DNA from: Polytrichum commune
Lineage: Eukaryota; Streptophyta; Polytrichopsida; Polytrichales; Polytrichaceae
DNA: 64,000 bases
Assembly (NCBI GenBank): GCA_950295325.1
Contig: OX485803.1
Span: forward strand, 16,740,001 to 16,804,000
Direction: 5' to 3'
This document shows positions 1 through 10,954 of this stretch, in pieces. Position 1 is the first letter of the stretch. Each line of letters begins with the position of its first letter. Both the position numbers and the translations under genes were made by a program. Below the pieces are notes generated by a model. It did not search any database. It saw only the letters and a program-made list of their open reading frames with translations, and had not been told where the DNA came from.

Positions 1-1075
1 GTTTGAAGACCCCGAATTAGTCTACTTGAGGTCAATTGAGACGAATTGACAACAAACCTATACATGGTCAAGAGATTTTTTTTATTAATTAAAATTTTAA
101 TGATAGATGGATGAGAGGTACACTTGTATACAATAATTCTTTTGTCCCTCATGGTGGGTTTACACACTAAGAGTATGGGTTTGGTAAACTTGGGGTCAAG
201 AACTTGGGATTCAAAACATAGAGTTCAAGAAACTTGGACCTCACTTTTGGGCTCAAGATGTTCTCCTCAAACGAGGAGTATTGGATCAGGTGCGGAGGCA
301 AACAAGTTTTGGCATGAGAGTGATGTCACAATAGGACCACTTCAATTTTTCATATTGCAAACTTGGATCCTAGTGTAAACTCTTCAAGTTCATTGTTTTG
401 CTCTTGACCAAATATCACTTGATTTAGGGGTAGATATTGTGGTCTTGGACCCTACTATAAAACCATTGTGCATTTAGTATAAATATTTTTGATAAATTAT
501 AACATGTTCGTGAACCAAACTCAACACGACTAGGCAACAACCACATAATTTGAACTCTCTCTATACATTGATAATTGCAATAGATACTTTGGAGTGTATA
601 GTTTTCAGTGTATATGAGAATTGACTTTGGCATGAGATACATGCTCACATTTATATATAGTACATTTTGTATTATGCATGTCATTTTTCATGCCTAATAC
701 AAACTAAACTCTCTTATTAGGTTGGGCCACAATGATTCTCTATAACCCACACTCGTTACTAGCAATGAGAATCAGTGTAGTCCATGTTAATCTACAACCC
801 ACACCAAATCTTTATTATTGATTTAATGTGTCCTTTCCCCCCCCCCCCACCAAGAGGCACTAGATTTTTGTATTTGTAGCACATGAGAGCACATAATAAT
901 GGGTATTAATTATGATCGTGGTCTATTGAATTTACATAATGGTATGGTGCTCATAGCAATATGAGCATAATATGGCTATGGAACAATGGAAAGGATACAT
1001 AAATTCACAACAAGAGACATGTATACTCGTGTGGAAATTTCAATATTTCATCCTAACCTTCCATACTTGCATACC
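1..1075. other. Gene-free AT-rich sequence
   Basis: Only short open frames without recognisable protein. A C-run of about 12 lies at 838-849. I see no gene or element with defined ends. Confidence 0.5.
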
Positions 1076-1229
1076 ATTATTCAAATCCATAATAATGTTT
1101 TTTGGGACTGAACATATTCCATGTAGTAATCCTTGATATTCCCCACTTTCAGACTGAATGTGGGGAATATCTAGGAATACTACGCGGAATAATGTCAGTC
1201 CCACAAAACCATGTTATGGATTTGAATAA
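1076..1229. mobile_element. Hairpin MITE, copy 1
   Basis: This roughly 154-bp inverted repeat runs from ATTATTCAAATCCATAA to TTATGGATTTGAATAA. Its arms pair over most of the length (GGGACTGA with TCAGTCCC, ATATTCCCC with GGGGAATAT). It belongs to the same family as 48985-49122, which shares the ends and the GGGACTGA block. It is non-coding. Confidence 0.75.
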
Positions 1230-3317
1230 AGTTATGTGTGTGTTTTATATACCTCTTTCTATTTATGATCTAGCACTTTGTGTGTATGTATATATATAAC
1301 TTTGTATTGTTGTTTTATTTTTGTCCACATAGAACCAAAGAAACGAAAAAAAAATCTCTAGTCAAAAGTCTCAAGAAGAGACTTAGGGGAACGTATGGGG
1401 TCTTGGGCCCACATTATTTCCATCCCACACTAGTAGGACAATATAGTGTATCTTTGGCATAATGCATGGATTTTGTGTGTTGATATTATACATCATAGGA
1501 TGGGTTGCATAAAATATGTTTCCAACAAACTTTACTATTTTGGATGAATGGGTTTGTCAAAACTTTTTTTTTGTTGGATTTTGAATTTCCCAAAATAGTC
1601 CAAATAGAAAATTATGACAATCCACTCAATTTTTTTTAAAGGTGAGGGGGGGGGGGAGGGGAGAGAAGGTCAGATAATTGACTATTTCGTCATGGAGTTG
1701 GGACTAATATGTGCACCTGCATATGTAAGAAACTAGTATAGACTTGTGCCGTGTCAACCAATTTCACATGATTTAATGTTATGGGCCACCTTCGTAATAT
1801 CCATTGAACATGCCATTGTGGACAACCAATGTTTGGAATGGAAACAACAACAACACCCATGCGATTGCCATTCAATGTCTTCAAAATCTACAATGAAAAA
1901 CAAGTGTAATTTAACAAGAGGAGCACAAGTCTACAAACTCAGTCTAACTTAGGAGGATGGGCCCAAGAATTGTTCGAGTGACCAAAAAGCTTATGTGAAA
2001 GGGATACTTTGCCAAGTGAACAAGAGGGGTCCATTCATGAAGCTCTCTACCGTCCTTCTTCTTCAAGAATGGGCCTTAACTTTTTGCACATACTTTCATT
2101 GGTCATAGTTTATCAAAAGCAAACAAAAGATTGATTGTGAGTTGTATGAACTCTACACGAAAAAAACATGACATTTGGTGTTTTTATGTTCACATTTTAT
2201 AGTATTTACTTTCTCTATCCGCGTATGGTGGCCCATCGCAAGCACAAAAGCATGCTTCACACACATTGGCCACTTTTTGAAAACTGGACGGTGATCCACA
2301 GACATGTAAGTTGCACTCCCAACAAGTAGATATGGTAATTTAAGAAATATCACTAAATTATGAGCCATCATTCCACTTTTGCACCCATGACTTGCTACAT
2401 ATGTGCTATTTAAAGGAAAAAATCATCATTGTAGGCATCTATAGCTTTCACTACAACGATACATGTTTTTTAAAAGTTTTATTCCCAAAATAGCATCTCG
2501 ATCTAGTGTTTCTCATTTGAATTTTGTTGTTAATGTGTCCATAACTTGTGCACCCACCTTAGATATATGCATAACCGCCTTCCATGTCTCATAGCACTCA
2601 AGTGTTGCGTGACTAAACCGACTTGGGAATTGCCTTCCATCCTCAACCGCCTTCCATTCTCAAGCATCTAAGTGTTGCAGAAACTAATATACTTGGGAGT
2701 CACTTTCCCTAGTGGCTAAAGAGAGGTATCGACACATGTTCGTTCAAGTTTGCATGACACATGTTGCGCCTCCTCCTCGTGGTTCACACGGGTACAAAAG
2801 TGAAGACCTATAGAAGAAGATGATACTACTACTACTACCGCCCATATCATTAATTATTAAATAAAATTGTAAAAAAACATCTTGCATCTCGCCCACTAGA
2901 AAGCCATGAATCCATGTAGCTATAAACTTAAGAAGTGTCCAAAATCCTTTTGGCCCAGCCATGTACATTAGTATCAATAGTGACTCCTTAAACAACAAAA
3001 CCGTTGCACTAAATTAGTGTGTCATTGTAATCAATATGCCACATATTGTTCATGAGCCACATTACTATTCAAACTCTCTAAAATCGATGTGTCATCTCAA
3101 TACATGTTAATGAAGCCTATTGTCATAGTATCAACTAACTTTGTATGATATAGTCATCCCGGCCCACATTAATCCAAGCTTTTTATAAATCATGTGGCAC
3201 ATAATAATAAACATAAATAAGAAAAGCTCCATGTAAACTGAGGTCCATGAAAATTACTCTAATGTTCATTGTCATGGGTTGATGATGTATGGCACGGCCC
3301 CTGCTAAATCAAACATA
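1230..3317. other. Gene-free sequence
   Basis: This stretch holds a G-run (about 1644-1660) and the 74-bp duplication at 2.57-2.72 kb. No open frame resembles a known protein. Confidence 0.5.
2570..2715. repeat. Imperfect tandem duplication, about 74 bp
   Basis: AACCGCCTTCCAT begins at 2573 and 2647, and each is followed by a CA(A/T)CTAAGTGTTGC-like and ACTTGGGA block. There are two units and no coding content. Confidence 0.6.
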
Positions 3318-3453
3318 TAGTGTACCAACATACGAGTCCTAGAGCACACATCTCGATGCAACCGCAAAAACTTGCAAATACGCCATGATGATAGATTTGC
3401 AAATTTTTAATTGCACGAGATCTTTGCTCTAGGACTCATATGCTTGTATACTA
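3318..3453. mobile_element. Foldback element, 136 bp
   Basis: The arms begin TAGTGTACCAACATACGAGT and end with the near complement ACTCATATGCTTGTATACTA. They pair for about 55 bases through CCTAGAGC/GCTCTAGG, ATCTCG/CGAGAT and TTGCAAAT/ATTTGCAA. It is non-coding and small, like a hairpin MITE. Confidence 0.65.
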
Positions 3454-3759
3454 CACACCTGTTTTAATGTGGCATTTAAAATAGTGTGGCATGTTAAGCC
3501 TTTTGTTGGGTTTATGAGAACCCCACAAGTTCTCTCTCAAACAAAGAAGCCACCATGGAGCCATGTCATGCTTGCATCCCCCCCCCCCTCAACATGGAGA
3601 TATTTTTATGCTTCAAACATATAGGTGCAAGTCTTATTAGATTTTGTTTGAAATGAAGGAGACAAATGCTCCAGAATGATTTTGAAGCACATAGAAAGTC
3701 ACTGCGACTTAAATGAGGAAAGGAATTTTTGCCTCGTGTGTGTTGCCCATTATAAGGAC

Positions 3760-3950
3760 TAGTGGAGTGGACCACACCACACCACCCCACACCATGAAAA
3801 CGTTGCACTTTGTGTGATTCCATAGTGTCACGTGCTACACCATTTCACTAGTATCACGCATCCATGTTAACAACACCAAACTCCATAATATCACGTGCAC
3901 TTTGGTTGTCACGGGTGTGATACTACGGAGTTTAGAGTGGAGTAGTACCT
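3760..3950. repeat. Partial copy of the TACACC/TAAACTCC element
   Basis: GTGGACCACACC, GTTGCACTTTGTGTGATTCC, ATCACGCATCCATGTTAAC and GATACTACGGAGTTTAGAGTG occur in the same order as at 47.1-47.3 kb. Only the right end is clear, so this copy seems truncated. Confidence 0.6.
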
Positions 3951-4137
3951 TTGCATGCAGGTCCTTGCAAAGTTATGCTGTGGCCTGATTTAATAACACG
4001 GACTCTGCTGCTTGGGTCACATGTTGCAAATGAGTGTGTCCTTTGACAGCCAGAGCCTTCAATTTTCCTTTCACACTTGGGGAGGTGATGATGTGGAGTG
4101 ATCCAAAATGGGTGGCCACAAAGGTGCTATCTATACA

Positions 4138-4160
4138 TACATATATATATATATATATAT
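4138..4160. repeat. TA microsatellite
   Basis: About ten TA units lie in gene-free sequence just upstream of the TA-flanked element. Confidence 0.85.
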
Positions 4161-4393
4161 GGTAGGATTCCCTTACCGAAAAGTAGGCCCGTGATGCCAA
4201 GAGTAGGGTACCTAGCTAGTACCCCCAATGTATGTCATGGATTTATTGTGTTGGGAGCAACATTGAGAGGGGCATGGGAACAATTTAATGCACTCGAGTC
4301 ATAAAGGGATGGTGGCCTCGGCCGTTGACCGAGAGATCCTCAAGAGATCGACGGTTGAGATCGATGCAAAGAACGACCAAGTCCTCCTCAATA

Positions 4394-5000
4394 CAGTCTA
4401 CCCTCTATAAATGTTAACCCTCGGGAGTGGATCAAAGTTAACATTTATAGAGGTGTTAAGAGTTAACAATTATAAAATTACTTTTTTGAGCAATATACAA
4501 ATCTTAACATTTATAAATATAAGCAATTGTGAAGAGTCCTTGTGAGAGAATACCATTCATAAAATTGCAAACCCAATCAAAATTGTATTCAATATCAAGT
4601 TTACAAATCACAGGTGAAGTATGAATCAATGGTTTTTTGGTGAGATTTATCTGCATGCACAACTTGCAAATATTACTCAATCTGCACCAACAAACCCACA
4701 TACTTGGACACATCACATGAACGTGATTCCATGTACCTTCTAATGATACCAAAACTAGATTGCAAGTCACTATAATAGAGAGAGAGGAATGTAATTGGAT
4801 GTGTAGTTTTTATCATCCATATTATGGTTGTATTTCATTCGTTAACATTTATAGAGTCAAATTTACAAAGAAGGGAGTACCATTTTGTTAACAGTTAACA
4901 CGTTTAACATTTATAGTGTGCAATATGTAGGGAGTAGAAGAAAGTTAACATTTAGAGAGGGTTAACACTTATAGGTGTAACATTTATAGAGGGTGGATTG
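4394..5000. mobile_element. TA-flanked inverted-repeat element, 607 bp
   Basis: The ends CAGTCTACCCTCTATAAATG and CATTTATAGAGGGTGGATTG are inverted complements with two mismatches in 20. TA precedes and follows the element. The end motif GTTAACATTTATAGAGG also recurs inside (about 4436, 4841, 4905, 4943 and 4963), giving a subterminal-repeat structure. The interior has no convincing coding frame. It fits a non-autonomous mariner-like element. Confidence 0.7.
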
Positions 5001-5575
5001 TATATACAAACCCAACCCGAATTGTGGTGCGAGCGAGAGAGACGAAACAAGTTCACTTTTTAGTAGAAGATGCCATAAGTTAACCCTCCCTCGATCGGAC
5101 AACATTAATGAAGGAGTATCGAACTTCTACTCACTTTAATTTGTGTGGCCGCAATCGAGAGACATAGCCGGGACGTTTTTATGTGCTTTTTTGGATGCGA
5201 ATTTTTTAGCCTCTCTTGATGATGAGGGAGTCGTCTTCATACTTGCGCCTAGCTTGTTGATGGAGTAGTGGGGATTCAGACCAGCTTGAGACTTTTGGAA
5301 GTAGTGCTTTTGAATTATGTAGATCGTTGTTGCTGAAATCTATGAGCACACCCGTCGTTTATGGTGTTAATAAGTGTCATTTGCTATTTTGGAGTTACAG
5401 AATGCAACACCTTCGTATCCTAGGTTTACACCCAAATGTTGCATAAATTTGTTTAGGCATTGTAGAACGTGAATGACTTTGCTTGATAAAATATCGCATT
5501 CACGTTAGATAGTTATAGTATTGCGTAACTTTGAATAGTAAGTGACACTAAATACCGTAAACGGTGTAGTGTTTG

Positions 5576-5576
<1 letters not shown>

Positions 5577-5610
<34 letters not shown>
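5577..5610. repeat. CT microsatellite
   Basis: This is an uninterrupted CT run of about 30 bases. Just before it, GTGACACTAAATACCGTAAA at about 5546 matches, in complement, a motif at 63735-63755, which also lies near a GA/CT run. Confidence 0.9.
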
Positions 5611-5611
<1 letters not shown>

Positions 5612-5924
5612 AAAAGAGAAGTCACCGTGCGGCATTGAGTTATTTCGTGTCTCCATCTGGGCCCTACTACTTGGCATGGAGATTCTTTGATAATTCAAGA
5701 ATTTTTATGTGCAAGTGCTGTTCGATTTCATTTTAATTTGAAAGTTCAAAGTTCCAAAGTCTTTTTCAAAGCTTGTAGAAGGTCATTGAAACGTGAAGGA
5801 GAAAGCAAATTTTCCATGCTCTGGGTGTTGTTTGTTGCAAGGATCAACCGTCTCTAGTAGCGTGGGCACACCCGGAACCAAATAATATATTATGAGCCTA
5901 TAGTAATTAGCATATTTTGAGCAT

Positions 5925-6215
5925 CCATGCCAACATCTTTCAAACACATACCTTGTTCGTTCGGTGTCCATTCTTAGATCCATGACTAACCACATATCGT
6001 TCAAACATAGGTGTCCAAATTATTGCTATGTTGGATTTCGGCACATCTACTTTTACCTCGAAGCATTTTTGCTGGGTTAGATGAGAGGTACTAAGATAAG
6101 CGGGCCTAATTTGGTTACTTATCTTAATCGAACACCTATATTTGAGTGATGGGTGGTTGGATGCATATCTAAGAATGGACACTAGAAAGACATGTGTCTA
6201 AAAGAGGATGGATCA
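5925..6215. repeat. Inverted pair of family A repeat ends
   Basis: The minus-oriented half (GTGTCCATTCTTAGATCCAT and on, then AACATAGGTGTCC, 5925-6020) is mirrored by the plus-oriented half (ACACCTATATTTGAGTGATG, then ATCTAAGAATGGACAC, 6120-6190). This suggests the family A sequence can be a terminal inverted repeat of a larger element. Confidence 0.55.
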
Positions 6216-6439
6216 CATGCTCATAATTTGTTGGTCATTCTAGGCTCAACATTTTTTTGGGGAGAGGGTTTCTTTTGGCTCATTATCAACAAACGTGGAA
6301 AATTCATACAATTAGCTCCAAAATTGGTATGGGAGCTTCTCCATCTACATTTGCAAGCGCACATCAACCTTGCAAACATAGAAAACATAACTAGTAACCC
6401 AATAAGGGCCATATGCCTCAATGCACGTAAGGTATGCAA

Positions 6440-6652
6440 GTATTATCAAATATTTCTCTTAATTGGACACCTATATTTGATAGTGTGTGGTTTGGTGAAA
6501 CCAAAGAACAAATACTTAAAAAACCTTAAGAGATTGGACTGCATCTTCAAATCTTGCCAACCACTCCATACTATGTAGTGGACACAATTGGAAGGACCTA
6601 TATATTTAATCAAGGGATCAACAAACATGCACTTCCAATAAGCATTAACTAG
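6440..6652 (+). repeat. Family A dispersed repeat copy
   Basis: It carries GACACCTATATTTGATAGTG, TTAAGAGATTGGACTGCATC, TAGTGGACACAATTGGAAGG and ATCAACAAACATGCACTTCC, the family order. It ends at the TAGATAGATAG tract that I take as the 3-prime end of the retroelement. Confidence 0.65.
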
Positions 6653-6879
6653 ATAGATAGATAGAAACTCCGGTCCCTTTTAGGGGCCGGCGTGAATAGA
6701 GTGTCCGTTCGTAATGCCAACAACCCGATGCCCACAGGACATGGGGAAGCTGGGACAAAACTACTCTCCTCTTTCGAGGATGGACACTATAGTAACCGAG
6801 AAACAAATAACGTGGGCCGATCATGGCCCATGGCGGTGCATGCCTTTTAGGTATAATTAGTGTTTTTGTTATGAGAGTG

Positions 6880-7030
6880 AACGCCAAGTCATGATTCCTC
6901 GGTTGGTTGTGGGAGGATGTTTGAGTTAAGACGTTCCAGGTTCGATTTCAGTCAAGTCCGTATGATCGTCTAACATGTAACGCGTGACTTGGTGCTGCAA
7001 GTGAGTAAAAGGCAGGAAATTTGTACCAAC
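6880..7030 (+). repeat. Possible SINE-like or tRNA-like segment
   Basis: GGTTCGATTTC at about 6931-6941 differs by one base from the polymerase III B-box consensus. About 40 bases before it is a weak A-box-like CTCGGTTGGTTGTGGG. I see no cloverleaf and no clear target duplication. It lies in the presumed 3-prime part of the retroelement, so chance similarity is quite possible. Confidence 0.2.
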
Positions 7031-7115
7031 CAACCGGCACCAATCCCTCATTCTGAGCTGTAAATAGATACTAAATATTATATAAGCTTTTTGGATTTTA
7101 TGGAGGGTCTAAGTT

Positions 7116-9674
7116 TTAGGGGAGCGATTGGTGGTTTTCAATTCTCCTCTTATGGAGGAGGATGGACATGGCATATTGTATTGCAATGGTATTAATGTTT
7201 TTAAAGGTATTTTTGATGGTAACCAGGGGTATTTTGAGATTTTCTTCTAGTATTTTCATAGATGGGATGTGGGCCGTAGCTCGGGCCCCAGCTGTGATGA
7301 CAATAAGTGGTTCGATTTTCCATCCTCTGGAAGCGATACTATCAATCAAAGGTTTGTATTTATTGTTTTTTGCTTCTATTGTTTCTGGGGAAAATCTGTC
7401 GTTACAATATGTGAATTCAATAAATTGTATGGTGAGGTTAGGGTCAATGTCAATGGGAGGGTCATTTTGATATGGTAATCCTTTAACGCAGAGTATATCA
7501 GGTCGAAATCTTGCGTTGCAATGACATCTTTGTGTGTTACATGTGCAGGGGAGTAGCCAATTGGGGACTGTATTTTCTTGGGAGTTATTATTGAAGGTAC
7601 CGGCATTCATGAGAGTAAAACATCGGGATTTTTTGGACGAGATTAGAAGCTTTCTAATTTCTCCGACTGCTTTGTTATGTCTTTTAATTCGTAGTGAGTG
7701 TATATGTTGTTGGTTGCATTTCAGTAGAACATATAGCCAAGTGTCTGGATCGTTTGAATTGCATATAGGGCATGTGATAGAGGGGTACCTCTGGTGACCG
7801 AAGAACATTTGTTTTCTAGCATTACCCACGTATGTTCCTGTGCGGAATTTAATAAGGTACGATTTTTGTTTGTTTGTGATTAAGGGATTTGTCCAGAATT
7901 CGTTGGACAGTTCTTTGTCAATGTCTATATTTTCTGTCCATTTACACGTGTTGGGGGTTTGTGTGGCCATGATTGCTATATTGGTTTCCCTATCATATTT
8001 TTTAATTTGTTTTTCTAAGAATCTTACTGGGCCTTTGTCTGGGACGTCTGCCATCGAGGCCCAGACGTCCTTTTGGTAATAATACGGGATGGCGTGGGCA
8101 TGTTCGTATGGATGGATGGCAATTTTGTGTTCTAATTCTAACCCGTCTTTTGCTAGTTTATCCGCTTTTTCATTACCGTCAATGTTGACGTGTGCTCTGA
8201 CTTTGTATAGTGTGATTGGCTGTGTACGGTCTTGGAGGATTTTTACCATGGAGTTGAGTGTGGTTTGGTCGGGGTGACTATTATGGAGAGTGGGGTGTTT
8301 AATTTGTGTATTGAGTAAGTATAGTACATTTAGACTGTCTGTGAATATGAATGCGGGTTCATTAGGAAATTGTGTATTGATGATTCTTAGTGTTTTGTGT
8401 ATAGCCATTATTTCTGCACGTAGTATGTTTTGATGCCCATGGAGTCTTTTGGCGATATTTAAGCCTTTGGGGCTATAGATACCGTATCCAGCTCTTTCTC
8501 TTCTCCATATCCCAGGGGCAATTTCTTTGGGTTTTATAAAGGATCCGTCTGTGTAGTAGCTAAATTGGGGGTGAAATTTTAGCGGTAAGTTAGTTTGGTA
8601 GTTTGGAAGTTGTGGGGTAGGGGTATTATTGTGTGGGATTGTATTTGGGTAGTTTAATTTGGCCCATTTTTTACTAGGGTTAACGGTGATGTTTGGAGGG
8701 GTGGGTGGTGCAGTTTGTGTGTGACTTTGTAGTATTTGGAGGTTATTTGCTGTGTCGTTTATTAATTTCATTTGTTCGTAGGTGCCTATGTTATTGTTTT
8801 GGTGATGGATACAAAATATTTGCATGGTAGATGGTTCTTTCCTTGTGATATTGAGCTCGGGGGGTATTGTGGGTTCCTCATACGTGATCGTATCAGCGGC
8901 GAAATGGGCAATGACGTGTGTGTCTGGGCCTGTGTGTGGGTTGGAGTTTTGGTACCAATTAGTATCCGGAGATATAAGTATAGTGATTGTATATGGATCA
9001 TTTTGGGCCGCTATGCGCGCCCAGTGAATAGCTTGTTGTAGGTCTGTTGTATTATGAGGGTGTGCGTAACCGATTCCTTGCCATTTATGGTCAAACGCTT
9101 TATCTAGGGATCCAAATATTATGTCTCGCGAGAATGGTGAGTAGAATTGGGTGAATTATGTGGGGCATGTAACTGGGGATGAAAAATATGAGTGGTTAAT
9201 ATTGAATGTTGTAATCAGGAGATCTAATATTTGGGTTGGTATTGTATATTGGGTTCGTTTGAGTGGGTCATTTTTTGGGATACGGTATTTGTACCTTTGG
9301 TATAACCAAACAATTTCAGTTTCGAACGATTGGGTAGATGGTTCTAGACCGTGTGTGTTGTTTTTTGCCAATTGGTATTGTCTCCATAGCCATGTTAGTC
9401 TAGCTTTCGGGATGGTAATGAGGTGTCGGCCATTGTCTTCGTATATGTGAGCGACATCGAATTGTGTTTGGATGGTATCAGAGTTTGTTTTTATGTCGTT
9501 TTCTGGGTTGCATTCATTAATAGAGATATGTGCTAGTGGAATTATTGTGGTTGGTGTGACGTATATTATGTCTCTATGTTGTTTTGTGGAGAAGTAGGCA
9601 TTAATTATGTTTGAAAAACCATTAACTAAGTAAAGGAGGGCCCAATTTTTATTATGAGTTTTGTTGATTTTCAT
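7116..9674 (-). pseudogene. Retroelement-like frame with methyltransferase-like, RNase H, zinc-knuckle and endonuclease-like modules, one stop
   Basis: A single reading frame runs from 9674 to 7116 (853 codons) and is broken only by a TAA at 9156-9158. The first 172 residues are unrecognised. After the stop comes a segment with FGSLDKAFDHKWQGIGYAHP and SPDTNWYQN, which resembles degenerate Dam-like adenine methyltransferase modules. Numbering from the ATG at 8825, RNase H has D93 (YYTDGSF), E138 (LRAEIMAIH), D163 (IFTDSLNVLY) and D222 (NEKADKLAKDG), the full catalytic DEDD set. A C-x2-C-x14-C-x3-H knuckle (C352, C355, C370, H374) and a second Cys cluster (427-436) follow. Residues 441-515 (RPD at 441-443, IEFTY around 470, KNNKY 486-490, TAGARA) fit the PD-(D/E)XK endonuclease of R2-type LINEs. 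No reverse transcriptase is present, probably because of 5-prime truncation near 9.67 kb. The coding strand is A/C-rich. Confidence 0.75.
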
Positions 9675-10592
9675 TGCTAATGCGACACAAGTTTTGTTGC
9701 GTAAATCTAATCAGTGAAAATTGGAGAGCATGGAAAAACAAACCGAATAGCACCCACATACGTACCTCATGCAACAAATTCATCTTGTGCATCATCAACC
9801 ACACCTTTCTTTTCCAAAACCGGTTTTGGAATCAAGTAGGTGGAACCACTTTCAGTATATAGTGGTGTGAACTTTAAAGGGACCACTATGTCCCGTAGTG
9901 AGCAAGGGCCGGTTTACACTAGGAGTCGAGACCGATTTTTTGTGTCTATAAGGCAAGAATATGTGCTTCTCATTGGTGCAATGTTTGAAATCAATCCTAA
10001 CCATGTTACACCTAGGGTGAGGTTGATTCTATCAAAGGGATTTTTTCATTTTTCAATTTGTAAAAGACATGATCACACATGGTCCAAGCTCAAGCGAAAG
10101 AGACCGCACCATTCTTGGAAGGCCCGAGTCTTAGCCTCACGACCAATTTCAAGAGTGAATGTAAAATCATAATTTCTATAAACATACATTCTTTGAAGTA
10201 GTTAAGGCCGTTCGATTGATTGGAAATCCGAATGGCTCCCTCTCTTTTGCCCTCCCCTTTCAAGACTTTACGCAACGGCCTCCGCTCTTTGACCTCAAGA
10301 CCATTAAACATGAAAAAACTGGTCCTTGTTAGTGCCCAACAAGTTTTTGGGCATAATAGTCGGTCAAGATCCTAGTGATTCTAAATCTAGCCGGTTACAT
10401 GTTGACATCATCTTCCAGTTCTACTTTATTCATTTGAGATCAATATTCTATAGATTCCTCTAAAACGATCGATAACTCTCCCGAAGTCTCCAACTTCAAC
10501 CGATTCTTCCTCAAACTCAACCGGTTCATCTATAACCAACCGCCGGTTCTTCCTGGACATAGGCCCTTGTTATAATCTTATCCTAATGAGTA

Positions 10593-10951
10593 CCGTAACA
10601 CCATAGCAGGTTCGCCACCTGCCGCACGAATATTTAGATTTTTTGAAAAAATAAGGTTTGCGTTCCAAAAATAGATTTTTTTGAAATTCGTCTTTTCATT
10701 TATTGGATTAAAAATCATTTGTGTTTAGGGTGGGAAAGATGTGCAGAAATTTCATCCTAATTGCGTTTTTCATCCATTTATGGCGGCCCAACTTGTTTAA
10801 ACCTAAGTCATTACCCTAATCCTAATTTCTGTCTTTTCGTTTTTATCACAGTATAATTTGAGAGTTATTCGTTTCTCTTTGCCTGTAATTTCTGTTTTTT
10901 TACGTTTTTTTTTGGAAATTATTTATGAACGAACCTGCTATGGTGTTACGG
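10593..10951. mobile_element. Mariner/Stowaway-like MITE, 359 bp, TA-flanked
   Basis: The first 22 bases (CCGTAACACCATAGCAGGTT and on) are a perfect inverted complement of the last 22. The match extends to 25 bases when the palindromic GTAC flank is included. TA lies at 10591-10592 and 10952-10953, as expected for Tc1/mariner targets. The interior is AT-rich and non-coding. A second, diverged copy of one end (TGCTGTGGTGTTACCGG) follows at about 10966-10982. Confidence 0.8.
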
Positions 10952-10954
10952 TAC

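Larger units (their letters stand above)
6652..9674 (-). mobile_element. 5-prime-truncated retroelement copy inserted in a dispersed repeat
   Basis: The frame above begins exactly where plus-strand sequence from 9675 onward (GCTAATGCGACA, then GTAAATCTAATCAGTG) matches a segment at 27.42-27.52 kb. At the other end, family A repeat sequence stops near 6652. It meets TAGATAGATAGATAG, which read in the element's direction is a (CTAT)n tail at the 3-prime end. The simplest reading is a roughly 3-kb element, truncated at its 5-prime end, that entered a family A repeat. The ends were placed by eye and I did not confirm a target duplication. Confidence 0.5.

Noticed and set aside
7162-9450. Plus-strand open frames inside the retroelement
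   Set aside because: The minus-strand frame has clear RNase H and endonuclease motifs; the plus frames are low-complexity complements of its A/C-rich coding strand.
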